Part shown: piece by piece, positions 43,268-54,400 of the stretch
How the letters are laid out: each line of letters begins with the position of its first letter
How positions within the stretch are numbered: position 1 is the first letter of the stretch
Origin: Lentzea alba
Lineage (GTDB): Bacteria > Actinomycetota > Actinomycetes > Mycobacteriales > Pseudonocardiaceae
Length of the DNA: 64,000 nucleotides
Assembly: GCF_011067745.1 (NCBI RefSeq)
Contig: NZ_JAAMPJ010000001.1
Coordinates: 1 to 64,000, forward strand
Reading direction: 5' to 3'
The notes under the pieces: generated by a model
What the model saw: only the letters and a program-made list of their open reading frames with translations
The model's database searches: none
Told to the model about the DNA's origin: nothing
Program-made: the position numbers and the translations under genes

Positions 43268-45496
43268 GTGAACCATCCGCAGAAGTCCGACGCCGGCGAC
43301 CACACCCCGCACGGTCCACCGCTGATCCTCAAGCACGACCTGCCCGCGAGCTTCGTGCTGTTCCTCATCTCGATCCCGCTGTCGCTGGGCATCGCGCACG
43401 CCACCGGCGCGCCGCTGATGGCCGGGATCATCTCCGCGGTCGTCGGCGGTGTGGTCGTCGGCGCGATCAGCGGGGCGCCGTTGCAGATCAGCGGGCCGGG
43501 AACCGGGCTCGTGGTGATCGTGGCCGGACTGGTGGCGCAGTTCGGATGGGCCGCCACCGCGGCGATCACGCTGGCCGCCGGGGTGTTGCAGCTGGCCTTG
43601 GGACTCACCGGCATCAGCCGCGTGGTGATGTCGCTGTCCCCGGCCGTGGTGCACGGAATGCTCGCCGGCATCGGGATTTCCATCGCCGCCGGGCAGCTCG
43701 TGGTGGTGCTGGGCGGCACAGCGGCGTCGTCCGTGCCCGCGAACCTCGCACTGCTTCCGGGACAACTGGCCGGCGTCGCGCTCGGGCCAGTGGTGGCAGG
43801 CGTGGTGGCGATCGCGGTCCTGCTGCTGTGGCCCAGGGTTCCGCGCGCCTCGCTGGTGCCCGCACCGCTGGTCGCCGTGGCCGCCGCGACCGCGCTGGCG
43901 TTCGCGCTGCGCCTCGACGTGGCCAAGGTCGACCTGCCGGACAGCCACGCGCTGGTGTTCCCCGAAATACCGCAGGGCAGCATCGGCGCGGTGGCCGCGG
44001 CCGTCGTCACGGTCGCGCTGGTGGCGAGCATGGAGTCGTTGCTGTCGGCCGTCGCCACGGACCGGCTGCACGACGGGCCGCGCGCCCGGCTGGACAAGGA
44101 GCTCATCGCGCAGGGCACCGGCAACGTGGTCGCGGGCGCGCTCGGAGGGTTTCCGATCAGCGGTGGCCTGGCGCGCAGCTCCACGAACGTCGCGGCGGGC
44201 GCGAAGACCCGTTACGCCGCCATCTTCCAGGGCGTGTGGATCGCGGTGGCGGTGCTGGCGTTCGCGCCCGCCCTGGAGCTGATCCCGTTGGCGGCGCTGG
44301 CCGGCGTGCTGTTCGTCGTCGGGCTCAAGCTCGTGTCGATCAGCCGGATGCGCAACCTGATGCGGCACCGGGAGTTCCTGGTCTACGCGGCGACCGCGCT
44401 GGGCGTCGTCCTGTTCGGACTGCTCGAAGGCGTGGTCGCGGGCCTGGCGATCGCGTTGCTGCGCGCGTTGTACCGGTTGACGCACTGCTCGGTGCGCGTC
44501 GAGGGCAACCGGGTGTGCGTGCGCGGATCGTTGGTGTTCCTCGGGATCGGACGGCTCGTGCGCGAGCTGCGCCGCCTGCCGCCGGCGCAGACCGTGGTGC
44601 TGGAACTGCACATCGACTACCTCGACCACGCGTCATACGAGGCGATCAACGACTGGCGCGAGAACTACGAACGGCTCGGCGGCCGGGTGCACGTCGACGA
44701 GGTGCACGACACCTGGTACGACCGCGCGAACCAGGGCAAACCGGGGCAGCGCAAAACGTTGCCCGGTCCGCTGCCCCGCTGGTTCGCGCCGTGGTCGCAC
44801 TGGCAGGGCCCGGCGGACGCGGTGACGCTGCCCGCTCAGCGGTCGTCCGCGGAACAGTCCCCTTCGGCGAGCGATCCCATGATCCTGGGCATGCACGAGT
44901 TCGAACGGCGTTCGGCGCCGTTGGTGCGGCCGTTCCTGCACGAGCTGGCAGTGCGCGGGCAAAGTCCGCAGCAGTTGTTCATCACGTGCGCCGACTCCCG
45001 CGTGGTGCCGAACCTGATCACCACGTCCGGTCCGGGCGACCTGTTCTGCGTGCGCAACATCGGCAACCTGGTGCCGATGGCCTCCGCCGACGACAGGTCG
45101 GTCGGCGCGGCGATCGAGTTCGCCGTCGAGATCCTCAACGTCAGCACGATCGTCGTTTGTGGACACTCCGACTGCGGCGCGATGAAGGCACTGGTGAACG
45201 GATCTGCTTCGCGCGGCTCACACCTGCACTCGTGGCTGCGCAACGCCGAGCCGTCGTTGATCCGGTTCCACGCGCCGACGTCGCCCGGCTGCGCGGAACT
45301 GCCGGTGGCGGACCGGTTGGCGGTCGCGAACGTCGCCCAGCAGCTGGACAACCTGCTCGGCTACCCGAGCGTCCGCGAAGCCATCAACGCGGGCACATTG
45401 ACGTTGAAGGGCATGTACTTCGACATCTCGAACGCCCGCGTCTACCTGGTCGACCCGGACCGCAACGGCCTGGAACCCGTGCCGGCGCCAGCCTGA
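43268..45496 (+). CDS. SulP transporter fused to beta-carbonic anhydrase
   Basis: 742 residues. The N-terminal about 430 residues form a SulP-type transporter with 12 or so helices (FVLFLISIPLSLGIAHATGA near 45, the GPGTGLVVIVAGLVAQFG region, GGFPISGGLARSSTNVAAGA). A reduced STAS-like region follows (about 430-560), then a complete beta-carbonic anhydrase. The zinc ligands are C in FITCADSR, and H and C in VVCGHSDCGAMKAL. Such fusions probably couple bicarbonate or sulfate/anion transport to CO2 hydration. GTG at 43268 avoids a Pro-rich leader. A strong terminator follows. Confidence 0.92.
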   Translation: MNHPQKSDAGDHTPHGPPLILKHDLPASFVLFLISIPLSLGIAHATGAPLMAGIISAVVGGVVVGAISGAPLQISGPGTGLVVIVAGLVAQFGWAATAAITLAAGVLQLALGLTGISRVVMSLSPAVVHGMLAGIGISIAAGQLVVVLGGTAASSVPANLALLPGQLAGVALGPVVAGVVAIAVLLLWPRVPRASLVPAPLVAVAAATALAFALRLDVAKVDLPDSHALVFPEIPQGSIGAVAAAVVTVALVASMESLLSAVATDRLHDGPRARLDKELIAQGTGNVVAGALGGFPISGGLARSSTNVAAGAKTRYAAIFQGVWIAVAVLAFAPALELIPLAALAGVLFVVGLKLVSISRMRNLMRHREFLVYAATALGVVLFGLLEGVVAGLAIALLRALYRLTHCSVRVEGNRVCVRGSLVFLGIGRLVRELRRLPPAQTVVLELHIDYLDHASYEAINDWRENYERLGGRVHVDEVHDTWYDRANQGKPGQRKTLPGPLPRWFAPWSHWQGPADAVTLPAQRSSAEQSPSASDPMILGMHEFERRSAPLVRPFLHELAVRGQSPQQLFITCADSRVVPNLITTSGPGDLFCVRNIGNLVPMASADDRSVGAAIEFAVEILNVSTIVVCGHSDCGAMKALVNGSASRGSHLHSWLRNAEPSLIRFHAPTSPGCAELPVADRLAVANVAQQLDNLLGYPSVREAINAGTLTLKGMYFDISNARVYLVDPDRNGLEPVPAPA

Positions 45497-45506
45497 GCAC
45501 AGGCAA

Positions 45507-45542
45507 GGAGCCGCCCCGCGCTGTGGAGCGCGGGGCGGCTCC
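45507..45542. terminator. Terminator between SulP and RHS genes
   Basis: 16-bp perfect stem (GGAGCCGCCCCGCGCT and complement), GTGG loop, between convergent stop codons 10 nt after the SulP gene. Suits both strands. Confidence 0.88.
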
Positions 45543-45558
45543 GGGATTCAGTTGTCGG

Positions 45559-48500
45559 CTAGCAGACGTCCCTGCCGGTGCAGCGACCGCCGAGCCCTAG
45601 TGGCACCGGAATACGGCCCGCGAAGTTGTTGACGCCCCGGCCGATGCCATCCAACAGGGTCTTCGTACCCCGCACCCCATACCAGATCACTGGTGTCCCA
45701 ACCTCGTTGAGCGTCCACCGCATGCCCATCTTCGGGAAGTGCTGCAGGTGCTCCAGTACCGACTTGTCACCAACGTCCCACATGTCGGCCATCGCGGCGC
45801 CCGCGATGATCTGCGCGCTGCCCGGCCCCTGGAGGACAGTCGCTCCCGCGAACTCCCGCACGACCAGGTAGCTGCCCAGCGTGTCTCCGAACCAGTCGTT
45901 GATACCCTTCATCCTCTTCTTGAACTCTTTGTATTCCTCATCAGCTGTGAGCGGCTGCGGAGGCACCACCGGTGTGGGGATGGCTTCCGGGCGTTCCTCC
46001 TCACGCACCCGTTCCGCCGAGGACTTCCCGTTGTTCCTCGACCCACCCGATCCGAACGGGTTCGACCAATCGGTACCACCGTCGCCGAACGGGTTCGACC
46101 AGTCGGTACCACTGTCATCGGACAGGCCCCAGTCCCACTCGTCGTCGCTCCAGCCGCCACCGAGCCCGTCCTCGAAGAACAGCCCGGTGGGATCGGCGAG
46201 AGTGATCGGGCTGTTGTTGGCGTAGGCATACGCATTCATCTGCTGAGGCGTTTCCTTGTCCATCAACGGGTCGACCGACGTGAACCGCCCCGAATCGGCG
46301 TCGTACTGCCGCACACCGACGTTGGTCAGCCCACCCGGCTCCTCCGCTCCGAAGAGGAACCCGTGCTTGTTCGGCCACGCCGCCGACTGGCTGCGGACCT
46401 CACCGAAAGGCGTCTGCCGCCGTTGCGCCACAACCTGGTCGGACTCGGTGATCGCGAGGTTCGCGGTGCCCTGCTCATCTGCCACCAGCCAGGTCACGCC
46501 CTGGGACGTGCGCTGGGCAACGACCTTGTTCTGGTAGCTGTAGAACCGGGTGGTGTCCACCGCGCCGGAGGCCTTGTCCAGCCGGACCTGCATGTTAGAC
46601 AGGAACAACGTGGTCCCGGAGGCGTCCGAGCGAACGAGCCGGTTGCCCTCCGCGTCGTCCACAAAGGACGACACGCCGCCACCGTCGGACGACGACGCGA
46701 GGTTGCCCTCCACGTCCCAGGTCAGCTTCTGCTCACCGGCGGAACCCGGCCGCGAGGTCGTGTTGCCGATTTCGTCATAGGTGTAGGACGTCGTACGGGT
46801 GCCGGAGTTGTCGGTGACAGTGGTGCCGGACAGCGCGTGCGGCTTGGGAGCGCGCGCTTCGGGATATGCGTACGTGGTGGTCACGTCCCCCTTGGGAGTC
46901 GCGTGCTGCACGCGTGACTTGCGGTTTCCGATGGCGTCGTAGCCGAACGACTGCCAGTACGCGGCCGGGCCGCCCAGTGCCCCGGCGTCGGGAGAACCGG
47001 CACAGTCACCCGAGGAAGGTGTCCACGCCTCGGTCAGCCGCTGGAGGTAGTCGTAACCGAAGCACTGCGTGTCGGTTCCGTCGGCCACCTTCACGACGTT
47101 GCCCGCCGTGTCGAAGTGATTGCGCACGTCGGCGACCGTGCGGGTGCCGGTCTCCTTCGTCGTCTTCGTGGCGAAGAGCTTGCCGTCGTCGAGGTAGCTG
47201 TAACCGGTCTCGAGGAGCTTGCCGGTGTTGCTGACAGCCAGTGACACCACACCCGGTTTGTTCAGGTTGGTGTACTGCGTGCCGGCCACGTAGGTGCCCT
47301 CGGGGGTGAGACCGACCTTGTGCTTCAGCACGCTCGGCCGGGCCTGGTCGTCGTAGCGGTACTCGATGACCTCGGTGGCCAGTGCGCCTGCCTTGGGGTA
47401 GGAGCTGGTGGCCAGGTCGCCGTTGGCTTTGTAGGTGTTCTTGAACTCGTAGGTGCCCGCGAGCTTGCCCGCCGGGGTGGCCGTGGTGTCCGGGACGGTG
47501 ATCTTCGTGGCGGTCTGCTGGTACTGGCCGTCATAGCCGGTGACCTCGCTGACGAACGCCTTGCCGTCCTGGAACCGGGTGCTGGCGGCCGGGTACCCCT
47601 TCTCCACGAAGTCGTAGGTCCATGCCGCGCGCTTCACACCGGACTCACTTCCCTCGTACAGCCCCGTTTTGCGGCCGAGCACGTCGTAGGTGTAGACGAG
47701 CTTGCGATTCTTGGGGTCGGTGACCGAGGTCTTGTCGCCCGCGTTGTTGTACTCCGTCCTCGTGACTCCCGCGTCCGGGTCGGACTCGGAGACGCGCCGG
47801 CCACGCACGTCGTAGCCGTACGTCCACGTGTTGCCGGCCGGGTCGACGACCGTCTCCTCCTGGTTCTTCTTGGTGTAGGTGTACTTCGTGCTCTGGTGAT
47901 CGCCGATCGGCTGGCCCGACCGGTACTCCCGCAGCTCGATCTTGCGGTCGCGGCCGTCCTTGATCGTCGTGCTGGCCGTGCCTCCGGGTGGCGGCGTCAC
48001 GTCGACGCGGTCACCGCCGTACCGAGTGGTGGTGACCTCTTTGACCGTGTTGTAGGCCTTCACGGTCTCGGTCACCGGACGATCGGCCGCGTCGAACGTC
48101 GTCAGCTTCTGGTTCAGGATGCCGTTGTCGTTCAACGCCACGAACAAATTCGTGTTCGGGGCACCGCTGACCGGGTAGCCGGGGTTCTCCTTGGCCTTGC
48201 GCCCCACCGGGTCGTAGATGGTGTCGCTGATGACGCGCGCCCCGTTCGGAGCGGGCTTCTGCGTCTGCCGCACCCGCAGGAAACCGTCGTACAGCATGGT
48301 GCTCACGACGTACCGAACGTCGTCGGGGTGCAGTTCCTCCGTGGTCACCGTGGTCGGTGCGGTCGTGCGGAACTGATAGCTGTGTTTGATGTGCGGCTCG
48401 GATGCGCCCTTCGTGCGGCCGGGCTTCCAGACGCCCGTCAGCCTGCCCAGCGCGTCGTAGCCCCGGCCGGTCACCTTGCCGTTCGGGTCGGTGGCCGACA

Positions 48501-51444
48501 GGACCGCGTCCGCCCACGCCGGCTCCAGCGTGGTCGCGGTGCGGTGGTTGAGCGCGTTGGTGGACGTCTTGCCTGTGACCGGACCACCGGTGGCGGGCGT
48601 GTACGCGGTGGCCGTGCGGGCGTCGCGGCTGTCCCACTTCTCGATCTCACGGCCGTGCACGTCGTAGTTCTTGCGCTCGGTGACGGCATAGCTCGCCTTG
48701 CCGTCGAACCCGGAGATCTCCTCGACCCGCGTCACGTCGCCCTTCACCGGCGCGACACCGTTCGCCTTGCCGTCGTAGGAGGTCAGCCTGTCGCTGACGA
48801 TTTCCTCCTGCCTGGTGGGCGTCTTGTCACAGGACAACGCGTAGACGTGCTCGCGCGACTCGAGCCCGATCAGCCACTTGCCGGTGTCCTGCACGTAGGA
48901 CGTACGGGTGCACTGGTCGTCCTCGGCCGTCTTGATGTCGCCGAGGTCGTTCTTCACCAGCGGCTTGCCGGTCTTCTGGTCGAAGTCCGTGGTGATCTGG
49001 GTGCGCATGTGGCCGCGCCCGGCATCCAGTGCGATGCGATGTTTGGTGGTCCTGTCGTCCACGAACCGCGCCTGCACCACGGAGCCGGCCGCGTCGCGCG
49101 TGGAGGTCGGCTCGGACAGCCACGGCTCGATGATCTCGCCGGAGATCTCCGCGCCACCGGGGCCTGCGAACGTGCGCTTCTCCCGCTCCCTGCCTTCCAG
49201 ACCCGGAGAGTCGGCGACCTTGCCGCCCTCGGAGTCGGGCACCTGAACCGACCGCTTGCCACCACCGGGCAGCCGATCGCCGTCCATGCCGCGGAAGTAG
49301 GTCGTCTCGCCGTAGCGGGTGCCCTCGCCCGTGCCCTCGGTCACGCGGACCTTCTGGTAGCCGCGCCACGAGTTCCAGGTCTTGACCTTGTCCAGGACGA
49401 GACCGTCGTCGTCCGCGAAGTGCCATGCGGCCCCGTCGACGTACTCGTAGCTCGACGTCTTCACCGGCGCGCCACCGGTGTGGTCCACTTCGGACACGGC
49501 GGTGACGACGTACTTGTGGAAGTAGTCGAGCGTCGGGTCTGTCGCACCTGTCCTGGTCCAGTACGCGGGATGACAACGCAACGTGTTCGCCTCAGGCGCG
49601 CCCGGCATCACCTTGCCCGCGACGCACTCCGGACCGGAGTAGGAGATGGCGATCTCGCCACCGGTCTCGTTGCGGATGCGTTCGACGCGGCGCCAGCTCA
49701 TCGGCGGGGTGTCCGGTCCGAAGCCGTGCACGCGGTTGGGCTTCGAAACACCCGCGAACGTCACTTCTGGCAGGCTTGCGGTGCCACCGACGTGGCCGGT
49801 GTGGATGATGCCGTCGAGCCACAAGCCCGCCCTGGTGTTGTCACCGGGGTCCGGGTAGCTGTGCCGCAACGTCCACGAGTCGACCGCGCGGCCGCCGGTG
49901 CTCGTCGTGATCTTGGCCAGGCGCTTGGTGTTCCAGAACGTGGGCGAGCCCACCAGGCACGGCGTGCCAGTGCACTCGAGGTCCCACGGAACGTCCTTCC
50001 ACGTGGTGGCGTTCTTGGTGCCGCAGTTGGCCTCACAGCGGTCGGCCTCGCCGAACACCACCTGCGCGGGCACACCCGCGTACTCGGCGTCCGTGCGGGT
50101 GCCGTAGTCGATCCGCGTGAGCCTGCCGCCGCGGACGTACTCGACCAGCTTTTGCGCGTCGAGGTTGAACGCGTACTTGTTCGTCTCTTTGGCGTACCAC
50201 AGCGACATGGAGTTGCCGTGCGCATCGACCACGTAGTCGAGGCCCCATCGCCACGCCTGAGTGCAGGACGACGCCGCGTAGGTCGCGGCCTTGCACGGCT
50301 CGTTCGCGTGGTTGCCGAGCACCGGCGCGGTGAAGACCGACTGGGTTTCCCCCTTGCCCGCCGCCCAGCCGGGCAGGCGCTGCAGCCCGAACCAGTACTG
50401 GGTGCCCTTCTGGTCGGTCACGACCCAGTGCTCGCCGTCGTTGTCACCGTTGGCAGCGCCGGTCCGCTTCTCGATCCGCATGCCTGACTCGGTGCGGGCG
50501 CGGAACGTGCCGGAGGCGTCCCGGATCAGCTCGACGGTCTGACCACCCAATGACATCACCGCGTTGTCCGAGAACCAGCACAGATCGCCGGTCTTGGTGG
50601 TGTTCACCGCGCCGTTGCCCATGTCGTCGGAACAGCCGCGATAGCCGCGCTCGATGTAGCCGGGTGACAGCGAGAAGCCCTCACCTACCCACGACGGCTG
50701 GTTGTTGGTCGCGGCGGTCTGCCCGTCCACCGACTGCGAGGAGTAGTCCAGCGCGAGGTCGGGTGCCGGACCACCGATCGACGGCGGGAAGCGCAGCGGA
50801 TAGTTCCAGAAGAAGCCGCCCGACGAGCCGCTGTGTTCCCAAGTGTTCGACGCTTTCAGGTCGGTCGCCTTGAAGTCGCCCGTGCTGCCTTCCGGAGCCG
50901 GTTCCACGGCGACCAGGCTTCCGGCGGGCGCGTCACCGGTGATCCGCGTGCCGTCGTTGGTGGAGGGAACCGGCTTGCCCGCGCACTCCGCCTTGCCGGG
51001 AGTGGACAGCGCGCACTCGGGCAGCACCACGAGCCGCAGCCGGTTGCCGTAGTCGGCGCCGAAGGCGGTGCGGAACTTCGAGTAGTCGACGGACACCTTC
51101 GCGGTCTTCTCCCGCGACTCCCCGACCTTGAGCACCATCGGCCGGGTTTCTTTGCGGCCGAGCACCTCGACGGGCACTGCCGCCGCGCCCGCGAGCGCCG
51201 TCGCGAAACCCGCCGTCTTGGCGGCCTGTGGCCACTCCGGTGCGGGCACCGGGCGCTTGGCCGCCTCGTCGTCGGCATCAGGCGCGAACGGCAATGCCAC
51301 CGCGTCCTTGCCCTGTACGACCGGATGTTGTTGCGCTTGCTGTCTTTCGTAACCCGCCGCCCCGGCCACCGCGGTGCCCGCGAGCAGCCCGGCCACGACG
51401 ATCGGCACCAGGCCGATCGTCAGGCCGGCTGTCGTCCTGCGCAT
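45559..51444 (-). CDS. Exported RHS-repeat giant protein (polymorphic-toxin-like)
   Basis: 1961 residues with a Sec signal or anchor (GLTIGLVPIVVAGLLAGTAV). After a variable stretch come an SpvB/insecticidal-toxin-like region (FFWNYPLRFPPSIGGPAPDL ... GYIERGYRGC), many YD/RHS repeats, and the RHS core with RFTSVDPLMDKETPQQMNAY, ending NNSPITLADPTGL. The last 206 residues are a separate tail: Asp/Trp/Gly-rich, a TDWSNPFG repeat, a charged linker, then hydrophobic helices (SAQIIAGAAMADMW) and a RCTGRDVC end. I recognise no nuclease or deaminase motif. The ATG at 51444 has GGGGGA upstream. It follows the LamG gene by 24 nt. No candidate immunity gene follows. Confidence 0.9.
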   Translation of the reverse strand: MRRTTAGLTIGLVPIVVAGLLAGTAVAGAAGYERQQAQQHPVVQGKDAVALPFAPDADDEAAKRPVPAPEWPQAAKTAGFATALAGAAAVPVEVLGRKETRPMVLKVGESREKTAKVSVDYSKFRTAFGADYGNRLRLVVLPECALSTPGKAECAGKPVPSTNDGTRITGDAPAGSLVAVEPAPEGSTGDFKATDLKASNTWEHSGSSGGFFWNYPLRFPPSIGGPAPDLALDYSSQSVDGQTAATNNQPSWVGEGFSLSPGYIERGYRGCSDDMGNGAVNTTKTGDLCWFSDNAVMSLGGQTVELIRDASGTFRARTESGMRIEKRTGAANGDNDGEHWVVTDQKGTQYWFGLQRLPGWAAGKGETQSVFTAPVLGNHANEPCKAATYAASSCTQAWRWGLDYVVDAHGNSMSLWYAKETNKYAFNLDAQKLVEYVRGGRLTRIDYGTRTDAEYAGVPAQVVFGEADRCEANCGTKNATTWKDVPWDLECTGTPCLVGSPTFWNTKRLAKITTSTGGRAVDSWTLRHSYPDPGDNTRAGLWLDGIIHTGHVGGTASLPEVTFAGVSKPNRVHGFGPDTPPMSWRRVERIRNETGGEIAISYSGPECVAGKVMPGAPEANTLRCHPAYWTRTGATDPTLDYFHKYVVTAVSEVDHTGGAPVKTSSYEYVDGAAWHFADDDGLVLDKVKTWNSWRGYQKVRVTEGTGEGTRYGETTYFRGMDGDRLPGGGKRSVQVPDSEGGKVADSPGLEGREREKRTFAGPGGAEISGEIIEPWLSEPTSTRDAAGSVVQARFVDDRTTKHRIALDAGRGHMRTQITTDFDQKTGKPLVKNDLGDIKTAEDDQCTRTSYVQDTGKWLIGLESREHVYALSCDKTPTRQEEIVSDRLTSYDGKANGVAPVKGDVTRVEEISGFDGKASYAVTERKNYDVHGREIEKWDSRDARTATAYTPATGGPVTGKTSTNALNHRTATTLEPAWADAVLSATDPNGKVTGRGYDALGRLTGVWKPGRTKGASEPHIKHSYQFRTTAPTTVTTEELHPDDVRYVVSTMLYDGFLRVRQTQKPAPNGARVISDTIYDPVGRKAKENPGYPVSGAPNTNLFVALNDNGILNQKLTTFDAADRPVTETVKAYNTVKEVTTTRYGGDRVDVTPPPGGTASTTIKDGRDRKIELREYRSGQPIGDHQSTKYTYTKKNQEETVVDPAGNTWTYGYDVRGRRVSESDPDAGVTRTEYNNAGDKTSVTDPKNRKLVYTYDVLGRKTGLYEGSESGVKRAAWTYDFVEKGYPAASTRFQDGKAFVSEVTGYDGQYQQTATKITVPDTTATPAGKLAGTYEFKNTYKANGDLATSSYPKAGALATEVIEYRYDDQARPSVLKHKVGLTPEGTYVAGTQYTNLNKPGVVSLAVSNTGKLLETGYSYLDDGKLFATKTTKETGTRTVADVRNHFDTAGNVVKVADGTDTQCFGYDYLQRLTEAWTPSSGDCAGSPDAGALGGPAAYWQSFGYDAIGNRKSRVQHATPKGDVTTTYAYPEARAPKPHALSGTTVTDNSGTRTTSYTYDEIGNTTSRPGSAGEQKLTWDVEGNLASSSDGGGVSSFVDDAEGNRLVRSDASGTTLFLSNMQVRLDKASGAVDTTRFYSYQNKVVAQRTSQGVTWLVADEQGTANLAITESDQVVAQRRQTPFGEVRSQSAAWPNKHGFLFGAEEPGGLTNVGVRQYDADSGRFTSVDPLMDKETPQQMNAYAYANNSPITLADPTGLFFEDGLGGGWSDDEWDWGLSDDSGTDWSNPFGDGGTDWSNPFGSGGSRNNGKSSAERVREEERPEAIPTPVVPPQPLTADEEYKEFKKRMKGINDWFGDTLGSYLVVREFAGATVLQGPGSAQIIAGAAMADMWDVGDKSVLEHLQHFPKMGMRWTLNEVGTPVIWYGVRGTKTLLDGIGRGVNNFAGRIPVPLGLGGRCTGRDVC
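46052..46112 (-). repeat. 33-nt tandem repeat in the RHS tail
   Basis: Two 28-nt copies (46052-46079 and 46085-46112) differ at one position and are spaced by 33 nt. In protein they give TDWSNPFGDGG and TDWSNPFGSGG. An in-frame duplication that lengthens the linker behind the RHS core. Confidence 0.85.
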
Positions 51445-51468
51445 CGAGTCCCCCATCTTCTCGGATTG

Positions 51469-54400
51469 CTACTGGTGGTAAAGGGCAACGACGTCGAGGT
51501 CCGTCGGCACACCGGCGAACACTTGGACGTTGTCGATGCCACCGCTCCAGAAGTCGAAATTCACGCCGTTCCACTTGCCGCGCCCGATGGTGAGCGGACC
51601 GCCCGTGGCCCACGTGGTGGGTGCGGTGACCGTGGCCTCGAGCTGACCGTTGACGTACAGGCGCACCTGGTTCGCGCCTGGGTCGTACACGCCGACCAGG
51701 TGGGTCCACTGTCCTGCGACCGCGTCCTTTTGAGACTGTGCGCGGAACTTGCCCGGCGCATCGGTGTCCGCGTCGGTCAGGCGCAGCGCCCACTTCTTGG
51801 TCTCGGCCACGTACTGCAACGCGAACGGGCTGTTCTTCTGGCCGTCCGCGGCCACCGCGGTCTGCACCATGTGGTCGGGCCGCTCGAGCCGCAGCCACGC
51901 CGAGATCGCGTACCCCGTCGTGCTGTTCACGACCGGCCCGGACGCGGTGCCGAAGTCGTCGTTCGCGGTCAGCGAGGTACCGTCGCCTCGAACGCCCAGG
52001 TCGCGTTTCCACACGCCGCCGGTGAACTTGACGTCACGGCGGAACTCCGAGGTGTCGGTCATGACGGCGCCGGACGGCTCGTCGAACTTCCATTCACCGA
52101 CGAGCGTCATCTGGTTCGCGACCTCGGTGACCTCGCTGAGGTAGATCCGCCGGTCCCAGACCCGCACGTCGGCGACATCGCCCGTCCACGGCTCCGCTTC
52201 ACCGCCGTTCACCTTGCCCCGGCCGATGACAAGTGGTCCGGTCGCCGCCCACGCGTCGGTGGGCGCGATCTTCTCCGCCGCCTTGCGGCCGTCCACGTAC
52301 AGCGTGAGCCTGCGTGTCGCGGCGTCGTAGGTGCCGGCCAGGTGGGTCCACGTATTGCGCGCCGCGACTGGTGCCGTGGCGCTGTTGATGGAGGTGATGT
52401 GGGTGTCCATCGCGGGCATCCCGAACGACCACCTGTCCTGGTCGCCCAGGTACTGCAAGGCGAAGCCGCCGCGGCTGCGACCCTCCTGCGTGATCACCGT
52501 GCGGGTGGCGCCGCGCAGCATCGGACGAACCCAGGCGGCCACGCTGAAGCTCTGCGTCGTGTCGACGGCGGAGGTGGCTGTGGCAGCCCACTGGGACGCG
52601 TTCGAGTCGAGCAGGTTGAGCGCGGTGGGACCGGCGGGGATGCGGCCCGGCTGGCCGAGCTTGCCGCCCTGCAACGTAGCTGTGCGGCCGTTGCCGGAAG
52701 AATCGGCGAGTGCGGTACCTGACCTCTCGGCGAGACTCCACGCGCCGGTCGCGGGTTTGCCTGAGCCAACACGGAAGTCGTATTCGGCGATCGGGGACAG
52801 GTTCCCCGCGCGGTCGACCGAACTGACGTACAACTTGTTGCTGCCACGCCATTCCGGAGTCACGCCGGCAACCGCCTGGCCGCCGACCACAGTGGCGGCC
52901 ACAAAGTCCGTCGGAGGTGTGGAAATGCCGTAGTAGTAGCCCGCGACATCGTTGACGTTGCCAGAGGTGAAGGTGAAGTCACCGCTGATGCCGACACCGC
53001 CGTGGATGTCTCCATCGGAGGGATACCGCCCGTCCGTGGTCTTGATGCCCGGCGCAGCGTGTGGCGGGGTGACGTCGACGACGAATTCGCAGTAGTTCGA
53101 CTTGGCTCCGGCGTCGATGCCGTCGTTGGACTGGCTGTGGAATCCGTACAGCTTGCCGTCGCCCAGTTCCTGCGGCACCTTGTACTGCGCCACCGCGCCT
53201 TCGGGGATGTTGTCGACGTGCGTCGACTGCCAGTTGATGAACTCGCCACCGGAGCCACGTCGTTCCCCGTACGCGAACCAGACCTCGTGCATCTGACCGT
53301 CCGGGTCACGCGGCCGTGCGCGCAAGACGGGCTTCTTCGTGCCGACGTAGAGCGGACTTCCGTTGCACGCCTTGCCCTCGACGCTGAGCAGGTCGGGGGC
53401 GCCCGGGTAGGAGTTGTACTCAACGGACAGCGCTGTCCGGGTCTCGTCGAACTTCTTCCAGCCCTCGTTGATCACGTCCTCGTCGGCCGCTTTCAATCCG
53501 AGCGTGAGCGTGCCCCAGCCCGCGCCGTCCTGTGCGGCCTTGGTGACGGCGTCACCTGCCCATTCGCTGTAGACCCCGGCGTCCTTGCAGTCGTTGTTCG
53601 TGGCGCCGGCGAGGTACCTCGCCCAGGTGCCCGCGTGACCGGACCAGTCGGTCTCGGCGTTCACCGCGGGCACGACGAAGAGGTCGGTCCGGGTGTTCGA
53701 GCACGAGTAGCTGTGGTTGAGGTAGCTGCTGAACCAGGCGCGCAGCACGTGCTTGCCCGTCAACGCTCCCATCGGGATCGCGAAGATCGACCGGTACCGC
53801 TCCCAGCCGTCGCGCGCGTCCTCGACGTAGCCGACCTTGGCGCCCTGATCGCGGTCGTGGGACCAGTACGACTGGTCGGGGTGTCGTTGGTTGATCATGG
53901 TCCAGGCCGACCACGCGAACTTCGTCGTGATCGGGGCGACAGCCATCGGGAACACCGCGCCGTCCGGTGCGGGCACCTTCTCGGCACTGGTCGAGCGAAA
54001 CTCGCCGCTGTCCGCCGGCTTGAGCGAAAAGTCGTGGGAGAGCAGTGCTTTCTCCGCTTCGCGGGACTTCACGACGAACGCGGTGGTGACGGCGTCGACG
54101 TCGAGCCGCACGGTCAGGTCGACGCCGGGCAGCACCTCCCGGTAGGTGGCGACGGCGTCGTCGAGCACTGGCTCGGGCAGCTTGCCCGGCCACTTCACCG
54201 ACGCCGAACCGAGTGTGTACAGCGGCCCGTCGCCGCCGCCGGACAGCCGTGCGGGCAACGGGGATGAGGTAGCCTCGATCTCGCCGTCGGACCTTCTCCG
54301 CAACACGGTGTCAACTGGCTTCCAGCCACCGCCTGTCCGCACTCTCACCGGACGTGGGCTCATCGTGGCGGTCAGCGTGCCGGCTGGGTTCGCGACCACT

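Noticed and set aside
47320-50487. About 1055-codon open frame opposite the RHS gene
   Set aside because: No domain or ribosome site; the RHS frame is a well-conserved protein over the same bases.
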